Below, piece after piece: positions 10,020-22,400 of a stretch of DNA of 64,000 nucleotides. The stretch covers positions 1,426,001 through 1,490,000 of the forward strand of contig OZ345376.1 in the NCBI GenBank assembly GCA_977006965.1, in the 5' to 3' direction. The position numbers and the translations under genes were made by a program. This DNA is from Phymatolithon calcareum (taxonomy: Eukaryota; Rhodophyta; Florideophyceae; Hapalidiales). A model generated the notes under the pieces. The model was not told where the DNA came from. It was given only the letters and a program-made list of their open reading frames with translations, and did no database searches. The number at the start of each line of letters is the position of its first letter. The stretch's first letter is position 1.

Positions 10020-12590
10020 GTGACTTGGACCACGCAGTACCACATCTGTGCCTCTAACGCAGTGTTCGGCACATGGTGCGTTATTCTGCACGTAACGTTG
10101 GAAAAACCGATGGCGATTTCCGCATGGCTACCTGAAGGACCGCGCTTGACTGTCGTTCACACTTTTCACTTCGTCAACCTGGTATCTATGTGGACCATAT
10201 GCGTTTCCGAGCAAAACGCTGGTTTATCCTAGTCCGAAATACTCGCGGACTTGCTTTTACCACAGCCAGCACTTGTACTAGACGAAGCCAATTTGCATTT
10301 CGACAAAAACTTGCCCACTCGCGAGTACGATACTGTTATCGATTCCAACCTGTCTGCTGAGCAGGTTAAGCAACTCCGTGCTGTGTTTCCATCTCACGCT
10401 GGAGTTTTTGCCATGGACCCATCCGCGCCGGAAACTATGGCAAGTGTTCCACACGTTTCCATGGCCATTAGACCTGCGCAACCTATTCGCTGTCCGCGCT
10501 CCGGACGTAATGCACTTGCAAATCGACAAATCGAAGAGTAAGTCCAGCACATGATGAATCAAGGTCTTGTAGAGGAAAGGCGTTCCAACTAGTCTTTCCC
10601 TGTTATTACTTTGTCCAAATCTAACGTAAAAGTACGATTTTTCATTGATTACCGCGACCTCAATAGTGGCGCTCTTCAAGCTGCGTATAGGTTTCGACGA
10701 TTGGATGACATTCTGGACTCTTTGTACAGCATGGAGTTTTTCTCCACTCTAGACGCTGCCTTTGGGTTCCATTAGATGGATTTGACCCGCTCATCTATGG
10801 AAACGACTCCTTTCTCCAATCGATCTAGCCTGTATCAATTGTGTGCAGTTCCTTTATGATGGATAAATGATCCACAAGTTTTCCACTAGACCATGGAGTA
10901 CGTTCTTCGTGGCCTCAATTACTATTGCGCTCTCATCTATTTAGATGACATAATCTTTTCTCCTTCATCGTTAGAGAATCATCTTCGCGATGTACGCGTT
11001 ATTTTGAACCTTTTAGTCAACTTGAAGTTCTAACTGTAAGTTTGAAAATGTACGTTTGGTGCCGCCAATATGAAGTAATTGGGTCTCATGGTTTCTCAAA
11101 ACGGGTTGCTTCCAAAACCGGTATTGAAAGACGCAGTCAAGAACTTCCCCTCTCGAAACCATGCAGAGAGTCCCTCTGCCTGGAAGAAGGCTGCCAAAAG
11201 CGTCATTGTTTTCCACCATTTCTACAATCGATTAGTCCCTCGTTTCGCCCATATCGCTGCACCTTTGTTTTCTTTAAAGGTGAAGAATTATGAATGCGTT
11301 TGGACCCCAGAAAGTGCAACAGCAATTCTGAACTTCATAACCGCATTTTCCGCAGTTCGGCCCTCGCCTTTACCAATTTGGACAAACAGTTAATTCGTTG
11401 ACGTGGGCGCTCTGTTGCAACATCATGACGACTCTGGACACCTTAAACCTGTCAATTTTCTAAGTCACACATTCACTGACCAAGAATCTGACTGGAGCGC
11501 TCCCTAGAAAGAACTTTTCTCGTTTCTCTGCGCCCTCAAGAAATTTCGCTTTTTTCTTTACGGTCGCCCATTTGCCTGGCGTACTGACGCCACTTCTATA
11601 CCGTTGCTCTCGACGGCGAAATAGTTGACTCCCAAGTTTCTTCACTGGTTGCTCTTGGTTTCAAGCTGCTGTTTACTGTCGAACATCTACTTGGGACCAG
11701 TAATCAAGTGGCCAACGCGTTGTCCCGGAATCCTATTTCTTTGCGCTCTGTTTCTTCAACTATGTATCATCCTCTCGATATCCTATCTGTCTTACCCTCA
11801 TCGCCAAGCAGCGCGCCTCCAACGGAGGCCAGCCTTTTCGCCTCCAAAATGCTCATCTCTGCACAATACCGCGATCACTATTCCTTATGTTGCAAAATCT
11901 AGATAGGACTTAATTGCTCAAACCACTCTACCCGTCGGACGCGCGTGCTCTACAAATTTGCCGCGATCAACACAGGAATATGATCAGACCTGTCTCGACC
12001 CGTTTCATCATCGCCGAAGGTATCCTGATCCGCATTATGGACTGTATATTTTACTCAAAAATTCATCAAGCGGGTGATCTTCCCCGATCTCGTACATTCT
12101 TATGATCTGTCATTCTCTAATCTCCTCGCAGAAGAAGACTCAAAAACGTCCATCCCTCGGCGCGTGACATTGCCCCTCATTTCTACTTGCCTCAGATCTT
12201 CAAAGATGTTGTAATGTTCGTCTCATCCTGTCACTGTGGAATATCCGCATCTTCAAGTCTTATCTGCAAGGACTATTGAATTCTACATCGGACACCTCAG
12301 CAACACATCTCATGTCGCTGGATATCATCGGGCTTCGCACTACCACGCCGGAAGGATACCGCTTGATTCTAGTCATGGGTAGTCATTTTACCAAATTGCT
12401 TGTTGCAGTTCCATTTCGAGACAGAACAAGCAATACGAATATGCGCGAGTTTAAGGATCACCGGCCTTCCGAACGCTACTCACGCCGCCAAGTATTCGCC
12501 GACAGAGCGCCTGAATTGTGGACTACGCAGTTTCGACAGCTTGAATTTTCCCACTTTTCCGGCCATGAAGTGAAATCCTTCCAATAGAAA
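10020..12590 (+). pseudogene. Ty3/gypsy pol remnant, heavily decayed
   Basis: Pieces in several frames give a gypsy pol order: a pre-RT region with PTREYDTVIDSNLS (near 10300), reverse transcriptase with VRFFIDYRDLN (10630) and YLDDII (10940), a region with KPVNFLSHTFTDQE typical of RNase H (11440), and an integrase core piece with SLDIIGLRTTTPEGY (12310). Many stops and frameshifts show an old copy. I could not find LTRs. It differs in sequence from both other gypsy elements in the window. Confidence 0.75.
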
Positions 12591-12599
12591 CGCAAGAGC

Positions 12600-15570
12600 G
12601 CAAGATCATCAGGAGTTGCATCGTTCACCACGGGAGCAATGTGCTTACGCTGTTCCCTGATTCTCAGAATTGTCCTCAAAAACGCTCAATTTATTCGATT
12701 TGTGCTCCTCAAGTCAACAGCTATGATAAGTATAGCTCTGGGCCTCTGGGCTGGACTAGAATCCCCAGAATGTGGAGTGTTCGCATTGCTGGAACCTAAA
12801 ACTTTTAAGATATTAGTCACAGTCGCATCCGTCCAGCTCCGTGTGAACGGCCGTGCTGACTCACGAACCTTCGACACATCCACCCAGGCGTAATCTACAA
12901 AGAGGATCGAGCCCGCTCAACATGACATCCGGTATTGTAGACGCTGTTATGGCTCGTCTCTTACTTTGCGCCAACATGATTTGAAATAAAAGTCTCCGTT
13001 CCATCATCACATAGAGTTCACGATTCTCATGCACCGGAAATTGGATTGCGACATGCATCTGTTCGTTGAGAGCTTCAACGATGCCTTCCCATCCCCCTTT
13101 GATACTGGAGATATTTTGCTTGTTTGGGACTGTCTATGGGCATGCCAGAGCTGTGGCATGGCGCTTGGAACGAAGTATCCTGCGGTGCGAGTTAGCCAAA
13201 TCATTGCACTTCATTTCCGAACATTTTGCAGGCCAATTTTTTCTGCCTTCTCTTTGTATTCCTAATCTGACTAAAGCAAATAGATCCAGAAGCGCATCTC
13301 GAAAAGGCACCGGAGAAAATCTGCGGAAGATGGAAGAAACAGCGGAAGTGAATTCTGAAAGCGAACAAGTCTACATTTATCGTCAGCTCTCACAAAGGTC
13401 CTCGATGAAATTTGTACGGCTGATGGGCACCATTTGCGTGGTCATTGGGACCAGACTGGAAAGTTTATTTGCGAAACTGAGAGTATGAATTCAATTTGGG
13501 CTTCCTGTAGCGACTAGACCTGGTAATAACTGGAGTAATTTTCAATAGATCAGTTGATTGTCGTCACAGAACTCTGTGTAGAACTCGATGACATCTTTGG
13601 AAATTACCCGGTTGCGGTAATTGTTCAGAGAAGCTGATTTATAGAGATTGCTACTCTCCTCATGGCTGTAACGTCCGTTTTTAGTCCTCTTTTTTTGCAA
13701 AAACATCCCTTGTATGCAGCGTCTATGACTGTGAAGAAGCGCAGTGCAAGAAAACGATGCTTCACACACAAAGTGCAGAAAGTCCATTCCGTTTGCACAA
13801 GGGCAGAGGACTCTGGAGTTGAAAATCGGAAGTTCCATGCTATAGCCAAATGAAAGGAGAGGAATATTTTCTGGTTCAGCTCATTGCGGTACTAATCATT
13901 CTTAGTTTCTAAAATGAATATTTATTTCCTAAAAAGAATCCAAAAATACGTATGGTAGCCTGAAATACTTCAAAAGGCTGACACGACACCTAGAAAATTT
14001 TTGCAACAAGTGGAAGTCCCTCTTAACAATTGAACTGCGTGAAAAATATCGTGATATTCAGCAAAAATCACACAATTGGGTTCTGGACATTCCAGTATAT
14101 CAATACTCGCGCATCGCTTGCTGAGCAGGAAAACGTGTATTTTGGCATGGTTTTGAGGCGACCGCCGAACACTTCAAATGATCTAGAGGACGCTTCCCGT
14201 TCTCAGTGCGTTGGTATCCGTGTCCGCGATGGTCGAGTTGAGAAACATGCCGGAGGGAGATCTAATTCTAGAGCCTATCGAGCGGAATCAGGCCCATCCC
14301 AAGTTTTTTACCGGTGTTGAGTTCCAGAGCTGGTGAAAGACCTTTTCTATCAAGCCCGAGAGATTAAGTTGCGCCAATGGAGCTGCACACGGGCCGTGGG
14401 CGGAATGTTGTTCTAATTTTGCGAATGGACTTCCTGTCAACGAAAGATACGGTCCTGTATTATCACTAAGTACAATTTACGGTCTTTACGGATATTTTCC
14501 CGGCAAAACTTAATACTCATCACATCCCATGGCTTTATCTCATCGCGAATATGAGCATATAAGACCAGCTTTGAATCTTCCTCCACAAATACATGTACCT
14601 ATTCATCCTACTGGGAACTCTACTTCCCAGGACCGCTCTCTGTGCCCATAGTTTTCTGATCTTCAAAGAGGAGGATCGCATGCTGTTCCAATAGTTAACG
14701 CTCAGAATGGTCGCACTGTTGCCGGTAATAGACATGAAAGAACTCCAGTCTCAGTATCGCCGCTGTACACTGCTGTCGTGTCATCGTCTCTGACGAATCG
14801 GCAGCAACTCACTGGAGCACAACCACCTCTAGCTCAGTGCCGAAATACTGAACGTGAAGGACCTACAGTGAGTTCGCAAGGGAAACACAATGACATTTCG
14901 CGAAATGCATTGAGACTCCTACCGCCACAGCATCTTCGACGACTTACAGACTTTGCGCGCAGGTGAACAAGTTTAGATAAGAGTTTTCTGAAGCAAGGGC
15001 AGTAGAGGAAGACGGCCTTAAGAAGTTTCTAGATTCTGTGGCTGGACTGCGAGCTTCCATTGAGCCTCTCTCTACTGTTTCTGGTGGAAAGAGTGCACTG
15101 GAGCCAAGTACTGTTGATTTGATATCTATATAATGCTCATATGCTTATCATGTGACTCACGGGAGCTCTAGAAATATTGTTTTGTTTGGAAACCAGAGAG
15201 AAAATATTTCACAGGGACCCTATTTCCCTCAACTATTTTAGTTTCGCTGACATTGATCCTTTTTGCTATGCTTAGAAGCATGCAAAATACGTGACGTGCT
15301 TTCAGGATAGATTTGGTTGTAAGGAGGAATTCATTTATCGTGGCAATATCGTGACGAAAAAGCCGGAACAAAGCCCCCTAGTTCTCAATTTCGCAATATT
15401 TTATGACCACTGTCAATGAGGAAGACCTTGATCTGTTCTTCAAAAAGAAAGTTCCGTCCAAAAACCGAAGTTCAGAGACGTGGACAGAACTTCGTGCGCG
15501 AGGGAAAGCGTTTGAAAATATTCGGAAGAGACTGGTAAGGAGGAAGATAGAAATCACTGCGAGAGCATGA
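12600..15570. other. No recognised gene
   Basis: Only short frames occur. The stretch at 15405-15560 reads for about 50 codons without a stop on the plus strand and is followed by GTAAGG, which could be a splice donor, but I cannot link it to a known family. Possible end pieces of the gypsy remnant lie at 12900-13200. Confidence 0.3.
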
Positions 15571-15576
15571 ATTTTT

Positions 15577-15735
15577 ATGGAGCCATCTGACACACGAGAG
15601 TTGGACTTAATCTCTACTGCACGACAGAAAACTGCTATTTGTGCCGCATCTCTAGCTCAAACTCGTATAAATCTAGGATCTTTGCGTGCTGATGTTCAAA
15701 TAATGAGTCTTGTTACCCCAATTTACGTCAGCGGG
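15577..15735 (+). pseudogene. 5' part of a reading frame cut by the gypsy insertion
   Basis: From the ATG at 15577 the frame is open up to codon GGG at 15733-15735, which is the gypsy target duplicate. If the gypsy element and one copy of GCGGG are ignored, the same frame continues at 27365 for 27 codons to a TAG. The joined segment is ordinary protein-like sequence, but I do not recognise it. It could be a host exon or an older transposon. Splice sites upstream are possible but unproven. Confidence 0.4.
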
Positions 15736-16231
15736 TGTAGTAGTAAGGACGGGTGGCCCTGAGGCCTTGCTTTTCCCCGACCATTACAGCCCACATGGGC
15801 TTACACGCTGTGCCCTCGACTCCGTCGTCCCCTCCGTTTAGGTTTATTTCTAGTATGATAAGACCGATTTTGTAATATATGGCGGGCTTTTGGCCGCCGG
15901 CCCTCAGTAAAAGGTGCAACCCGTGTTTGGTCCAGATCGACCGTTTTCAGTTCCAACCTTCGCGTACCTTTCGCCTCAGGGAAGGCCTCGCGTACGACCT
16001 CGACACTACGCCGTCGGTCGAGCCTCGGTCCTAGGATCCTCGCTCCTGTGTCTGCGTACGGACGTTGATATCCTCTTGCGATTGGACCCCAAGTCCGTTT
16101 GTGTGTTTTATTGTTTGCTCTGCCACTATCCTCCATCGGGAGAGACCAATCGCTGGAGCCTTGCACGGCCTCAACGGCCAACCGTTCCCGAACTACTTAG
16201 AGGCGTCGATCCGCCGATCTACGCCACCACA
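15736..16231 (+). repeat. Gypsy 5' LTR (496 bp)
   Basis: It starts TGTAGTAGTA and ends CGCCACCACA, preceded by GCGGG. It is collinear with 26864-27359, with scattered substitutions and the same overall length. Confidence 0.93.
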
Positions 16232-16233
16232 AG

Positions 16234-16246
16234 TGGTCTCCCGACC
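16234..16246 (+). other. Gypsy primer binding site
   Basis: TGGTCTCCCGACC starts two bases after the LTR. The leading TGG pairs with a tRNA 3' CCA end, so conventional 3'-end priming is expected, unlike the copia element in this window. I cannot name the tRNA. Confidence 0.6.
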
Positions 16247-16354
16247 TAGAACGGTTCGCAACTGCTGGCGATCCTTCGGCAGATCTGCCTTACCAAGACC
16301 CCAAGCACTGGGGGAAAACAAGGAACGCAGATCTCCACAATCTTGCTAGCCAAC

Positions 16355-18412
16355 ATGACCGACGAGGGCCCTCGAACTCGCTCCACCCCAGCTTCTCAGC
16401 TGCCGGCTAAAGAGATCGAGGCTCGGTACGGCCGATCAGCCGCTACACCCACTTCGGCCCCTGTTCGGCCAGCTTCGGTGCCGCGTGGCGCCCTTGACGA
16501 CGAAGACGATTCGTCCATGTGGACGGCCCGCGGCAACTTTGACCCTACGCTCGTTAGGCCGCGATCGGACCCGGTGGAGACATCCGCCAGTGCGCCGGCC
16601 GACCGTCCAGGCCTGAGGGCATCTCAATATGCCCCTCGGGGCGATGAAGGCGCCACCGCCTAAGTAAGCGCCATCGTCCCCCGAAATTCAAATCGTGATC
16701 AGTCGGACACCGGAGTCCCCCGATCGGAGCTGGATGCAGCTCGGGGAAGGATCGGGAAGGCCGAGTCCAAGATGGTCTCTCCCGGGAACCCCGAAGACCT
16801 GGTGGCCGCGATCGCGCAGCTTTCTTCCCAAATGAGGGAGCTTCCGTCCACGATCGAAGAGACTGGCAATGCGGCGATCGACGCCAAGCTGCCCGAGGCA
16901 ATCCAAGGCCGCTCCGCAATTATCCAAGAAAATATCATGCAATCCATGACATTGGAGCTGGAAGGACCCCTCGCTGAGAGAACGACTCATTTCGCCACTC
17001 ATGACGCAGTCGCGTCTGTTGACGGGCGGGTCGCCGCCGTACAGTCCGAACCGGCTGCGTTCAAAGATCAAGTCGAAACACGTCGCCTCTAAACGGCGGA
17101 ACCGGCGTCTGGGATGAGACGCCGTTACACCGATGACGACCAGAGAACGGTCATTAATAAGCCCAACCCCTTTTCGCTCCAAATGGAGCTCGGGTCGCGT
17201 GACGGCTCTCAAAGCTCGTCAGAGGACTCCTCCTCGTCGGGGTCCGGTTCCCGGTCGGACGGAATTAGCTCCATAGGGAAGCGCGGCGAATCTATAGACC
17301 GTCGGTACCCTCGCCGCAGGGCGCGTAGTGCTAAGAGAAGGACACATCGAGCCCACCGAGAAAGGGGCGAGGAGACTAAATGTTCATCGAGGGGCAAAGG
17401 CCCCAAGTACCGCGGCCTCAAGGAGCTCAAATGCTCTCACGAGAGCTTTAATGAGGCCCTTTCTTATCGGCGCTACCGCCTCTTGAACACCAGCCAACGC
17501 TCCGGGGCCAAGGTTTCGGCCATGATTGGTCAGTTCCAGAGGCTTACACGCCATGCTATGGAGAGCCACACTTTTTCGGGTGAGCGACCCATCGAGGTCC
17601 TCCAATTCCTCTCCGCGTTCAAGACCTCGTGCGATGACAATGATATTCCCGAAGGCGCAGCAGTCCGCCTGATGTCGAAATACCTGACCGGAGGGGCCAG
17701 GCGACAATTCGACTCTTACGACGGCCTTGGCACATCTCGCCTCAAAGGATTCTCGTCGTATCCGGAGGCGGTCCAACACCTTCTCAAGGCGTTTGCGACC
17801 GAGGAGGTCATTTTCGCCGCCGTGGCCGAGTTTGATGGCTTGTCGCAGGGCGACAAGGAGAATGAGTTAGCATTTGGACTACGGCTCCGTGACTCTGCGC
17901 GCCAATGCCGAAACGTGTTCTCAGAGAACCAGCTAATCACTCGAGTTATCCTCGGGACGCACGCAGACATCAGGCCGATCATCCTGAGCAACAAGGCGCT
18001 GTGGGGAGGGGTGTCTTTCGACGAGTTCGTCAGGCGGGCGCAGGCCCTTGGGGACTCACACCGCGCCCTCCTCGGGAAACGCACGCGGCCTGGCCAGGCC
18101 ATGGCGATCTGGCCCCAAGACGATCCAGCCCACTCTCAATCTTACTGCGGAGAGGCCCGTCAGCTAGAGCCCGACCAGCCGGTGTTCGCTGTTGGGCAGA
18201 CGCCACGACACGATTGCTGCTCCGATGACCCGTCGGTCGATACTCGTTACGACCAAGTGTGCCCACCGGGCTGCCACGAAGCCCATTTGGTCAGTCGAGA
18301 TCCTAACCCCCCCAGATTTCGACAACCTCAACGGAAGGGGACACCAGACCGTTCACCGGTCGTCGGCGCGCAGGTGCCATCGGCAACGAAGCCTGCTCGT
18401 CCAGGTGGGTGA
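16355..18412 (+). pseudogene. Gypsy gag, same frame throughout with two TAA codons
   Basis: From the ATG at 16355 one frame runs to the TGA at 18410-18412, broken only by TAA at 16661-16663 and 17090-17092; no other stop occurs between these segments. The N-terminal third is Pro/Ser/Arg-rich. A middle segment (16772-17090) looks helical, and a Ser/Arg-rich stretch with RRRARSAKRR follows (about 17215-17390). The C-terminal half (about 17500-18050) resembles the retrotransposon gag fold, with RRQFDSYDG and an LRLRDSARQC region. Either the two TAA codons are decay mutations, or gag is made only from the last part (ATG at 17114). Confidence 0.75.
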
Positions 18413-18801
18413 ATCCTCCGCAAGCCCAGGTTGATGTTTGCTACTGCTGCCTTGGCATAGGATACCGACGCCCGCATTGCCCCCATCGGGACCGTCCGGC
18501 TCAAGACCCGAACTTCGCCGTCCTCCGGGCTGAGAACTTCAAATTCCTGCAACCGCACCAGCAGCAGGAGATGCGCCGCATAGGCGCTGCACCAACGGTG
18601 ACCGCGGGGCTAGAGAGGATTGGAGACGTGCTGGTCGCGAATCCGAACGAGACAGGCCCCATAATATTCCCACGGCCTATGGGTTCTCCAGGTGGTCTAC
18701 GGCAAGTACAGCGCTCGGCACAAGGAGTCGCCATGGTGGAGAACGAACAAAGGCGTGTACCGGCCGAGAGCTCGGAATCGAACTTCTCCCAGGAAAACTG
18801 A
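18409..18801 (+). CDS. Gypsy nucleocapsid-like segment (gag -1 frame)
   Basis: This frame overlaps the gag stop and carries a zinc-knuckle-like CYCCLGIGYRRPHC, with the usual His replaced by Tyr. It has no ATG at its start and would need a -1 frameshift from gag, or else reflects a 1-base deletion. It ends at TGA 18799-18801, which overlaps the ATG of the next frame as TGATG. Confidence 0.6.
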   Translation: MNPPQAQVDVCYCCLGIGYRRPHCPHRDRPAQDPNFAVLRAENFKFLQPHQQQEMRRIGAAPTVTAGLERIGDVLVANPNETGPIIFPRPMGSPGGLRQVQRSAQGVAMVENEQRRVPAESSESNFSQEN

Positions 18802-19466
18802 TGGAGGGGATGCGCCGTGAGCCCTTGAGGCCACCGCGCAAGCCCCCGAATGAAGGATTCTCGACTCCGGTTATCCTGTCCCGACCATTTGGACTCCCGA
18901 CCTGGCTGTCCGCCTCGCAGTTCCATCTGTCTCAGGTGTGCTTCCTTTCGGCACACAATTACAAGATAGAGGCCTCCATAGGTCCCGATTCACGGTCCTT
19001 ACGACCAATGCTAACGGTGTTAGACACCGGAGCCGGGCTTAACTTGGTCCGCGCGGACCTCCTTCCACCGGCGGTACTCGCCTTGTGTGTCGACAGCCGT
19101 GATATCGTCAACTTGGCGTCTGCTTCAAATCACCGCCTGGATACCATGGGTATTGTGACCTTAACAGTCAAGGTCGCGTCGTACTCCGTGCGACAACCAT
19201 TCGCTGTCGTACGGCAACTCGGAGCCGATGCCCTCTTGGGGTGCACGTTCATCGACAGACACGTGAAGCAAGTGCGGCCTCGGGGAAAACTAATCGAGTT
19301 GGAGGATGGAACAAGGGTTACGATCAAGCGCCGCCCCCAAAGGGTCCCAAGCGACCGGTCAACATCAGAGACCCCATTCGTGAGAGACGGTCCTTCGCCG
19401 TCTGCAAAAGTGCGAGTAGCACGACGAACGGTTATTCCGGCCGGGACGAAACGACTGTTGAGGTAG
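18801..19466 (+). CDS. Gypsy aspartic protease segment
   Basis: The frame opens with the ATG of a TGATG overlap. It carries LDTGAG, the retropepsin active-site motif (about residue 74), and a later ALLGCTF, the usual downstream hydrophobic-Gly strand. Retropepsins cleave the polyprotein and act as dimers. It ends at TAG 19464-19466, while the protein-like sequence continues in the -1 frame of pol at about 19450. Confidence 0.75.
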   Translation: MEGMRREPLRPPRKPPNEGFSTPVILSRPFGLPTWLSASQFHLSQVCFLSAHNYKIEASIGPDSRSLRPMLTVLDTGAGLNLVRADLLPPAVLALCVDSRDIVNLASASNHRLDTMGIVTLTVKVASYSVRQPFAVVRQLGADALLGCTFIDRHVKQVRPRGKLIELEDGTRVTIKRRPQRVPSDRSTSETPFVRDGPSPSAKVRVARRTVIPAGTKRLLR

Positions 19467-22400
19467 TATGCGGCGCCTCCGGCACCAGAGTCCTTGCTCC
19501 GGCTCCGCATTTGTACTTGAAGAAGCGAGTTAGTGTGGCCAACGGCCTAGTTGACGTTAAACCGCTCGTGCCTTTTATGATCTTGGTCGCCAACTTTTCG
19601 CCCGCGGATGTGACACTCGCGAAACACGAAATCTTGGCTTTGGCGCTACCGGCCCCGACGAAAATATTCACGGTCAATATTGACCCTCGGCAAACGGAAC
19701 CCGCAGTACCTGTGCGTCCTGGCCTCGCACAGGCCTTACCTGATGACAAAGCCCAGGCCAGATTCGCGGCACGGGTCCCGGAGTCGCCCGCCACGCGCGA
19801 GCGGGTCACTGTGGATGACGTTAGCTTGGACCACCTGTCGGGCGACGAACAAGCCCAAGTCCGCGATATGCTTTGCGAGTTCGAGGACATGTGGCAGGGC
19901 CATCTGGGAGCCGTGAAGGTCACGGAACACCGAATCGATCTTCAGGATGGTGCTCGACCAGTGCGGCTGCCGTCCCACCGCGCGGGGCATAAGGCCCGGG
20001 AGGTCGAGAAGACCGAAGTGGAGGAAATGTTGCGCTTGGATGTCGTCGAGCCCGCAGCGTCGGAGTGGTCCTCCCCGGTTGTCATTGTCCATAAACCGGA
20101 CGGACGGTGGCGCTTCTGCGTGGATTACCGGCGCCTGAACGCCCTGTCCATGAAGGACTCGTATCCTCTGCCGCGGATGGATGAGTGCATCGACACCCTG
20201 GGCGACGCCAAGTTCTTCACGACTCTGGACTGCAACTGGGGGTTCTGGCAGATTCCCATTCGCGACGAAGACTTCGACAAAACGACATTTACCTGTCACA
20301 GCGGAACCTTCCGATTCAAGAGAATGCCCTTCGGCCTGAGCAACGCCCCGGCCACGTTCCAACGCACCATCCACATAATTCTCGCTCGCTTTAAATGGCA
20401 GTCGTGCCTGGTGTACATCGACGACATCATTGTCTTTTCGTCTTCATTCGACGACCACCTGCGTCACGTCAAGGAGATACTGTGCTCGTTGAAAGCGGCC
20501 GGACTGTCACTGAAGCTGAAGAAGTGCACCTTCTTTGACCGGTCGGTCAACTACTTGGGCCATACAATCCGGCCAGGCCTTCTTGAGGTGGCGAACCGCA
20601 ACACCGACGCCATCCAAGGGTTCAAAGTCCCGACTAGCCAGACGGAGCTCCGCTCTTTCCTTGGACTTTGCAACGTCTACCGACGTTTCATTCCGAACTT
20701 TGCGCGTGTAGCAGCGCCGCACACGGAGCTCTTAAAGAAGGAGCAGGGGGCCTCGCCCCCCGTGTTTGACGATCGCCGCTTGGCCGCATTTGGCCTCTTG
20801 AAGAAAGCATTAACTTCCCCGCCCGTTCTGCGGCTGCCCCGTCGGGGTTTGCGCTACTCGGTCGATACAGATGCCTGCGACCATCAGATTGGCTGTGTGC
20901 TCTTTCAAACACACGAAGATGGTAAGCGATACTCGCTGGGCTTCTGGAGTCGACAGCTCCGACCGGCAGAGAAAAACTACTCTGCGGGCGAGAAGGAATG
21001 CCTGGCCATCATATGGGCCGTACAGATCCTCCAACCGTACCTCCAACTGGAGGAGTTTGATCTGTTTACCGATCACCAGGCGCTCCGCTGGATTTTCAGC
21101 CTCGCCGAAGGGTCAAATCGCCTCGCACGTTGGCGCCTCGTTTTGATGGGGCATCGCTTCAAAGTGCATTACAAGAGAGGCGCCGAGAATACGATCGCCG
21201 ACACCATCTCGCGTTTACCCACGTACGGCGATTGTCCATTCGGACTAGATCTGGACATTTCCTGCCTAGCAGTTGAAACCGCGATCGGAAAGGGGCAAAC
21301 ATGTGATCCACTTGATCAAGACGACTTCGAATGGGTGGAGGACTTCTCCTCCTTCGTAGAAGACTGGGCCCCACCAGCTTTTCTGGTTGCGACGGTCGTC
21401 GAAGCAACGGACCACAGCCCAATCTCGATTGGAGAGTACATCGAGGCCCAGTCTGCCGACCCCTGGTGCTGCGTACTCGCATCAAAGGTGGACGACGGCC
21501 GGTCGGCCAGGTTGAAGCGTGACAACCGCGGCCTTCTGGTTCGGGTTGCTCCCCTTGACCATTCACACCAGATCGTTGTTCCCCCGGCTTTGAGGCCCCG
21601 TGTGTTGCACTTGGCGCATTATCCGCGGCTTGCGGGCCATACGGGCACTACTCGAATGTACCAGACCTTGCGCCGAGAATTCTACTGGCCGTCCATGGCC
21701 CTTGACGTTGTACGCACGGTGCGATCATGCACCCCATGTGCAAAGGAGTGCGTAAAGCTCCGCCGCCACAGGCAGTGGTTTAAGCTGTTCCCCGCATCCC
21801 AGGCTTTGGAGTTCGTCTCTATCGACATCCTCGGTCCGTTCCGCAAGACCAAAAACGGGCACGAGAACTTGTTGGTCATCACGGACCGCTATTCAAAGCT
21901 CACGCGAGCAGTCCCGCTCAAGTCCACAACGGCGCACGCAGTGGCCTCGGCATTTTGTAACCACTGGGTATTCGTTTACGGACCGCCGGTGTACCTTTTG
22001 TCAGACAAAGGCCAGCAGTTCGCATCCAAACACTTTCAGGCCGTTTGCCAGACCCTAGGAATTCGGAACCTATTCACTGCGGCTTACCATCCACAGACTA
22101 ACGGCCAAGCGGAACGATACAATCGCACCATACTCGCGGCCTTGCGCGCGTACGTGACAGAGCACCTTGACGACTGGGATCGCTTTGCAGGCGCGCTGTC
22201 GTACGGGTACAATACCCAGATTCATAGCGCCACGGGGTTCCGTCCCCTTGAACTCACGGTCAGTCGACCACCGGTGCACTTGGCCATCCAAAACGTGGCC
22301 TCATCTGGTGAACCCCACCCTCGCCTGCAACGAGAGAAATTTTTGGCGCGCCTCAAGGCCCTCATGGCCACTGCGGACAAAAATATCCGTCGCGCCCAAG

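Noticed and set aside
9798-10232. Separate 144-codon gene upstream of the decayed gypsy
   Set aside because: Its 3' half reads into gypsy pol-like sequence and the 5' half has no domain; treated as part of the remnant.
16065-16349. Genes starting inside the gypsy LTRs on either strand
   Set aside because: Frames within LTRs are mirrored in both LTRs and carry no domain; they are shadows.
1537-17092. Reassigned TAA codon in this genome
   Set aside because: Intact frames such as the gypsy pol end at TAA, and the copia element has frameshifts as well, so decay is simpler.
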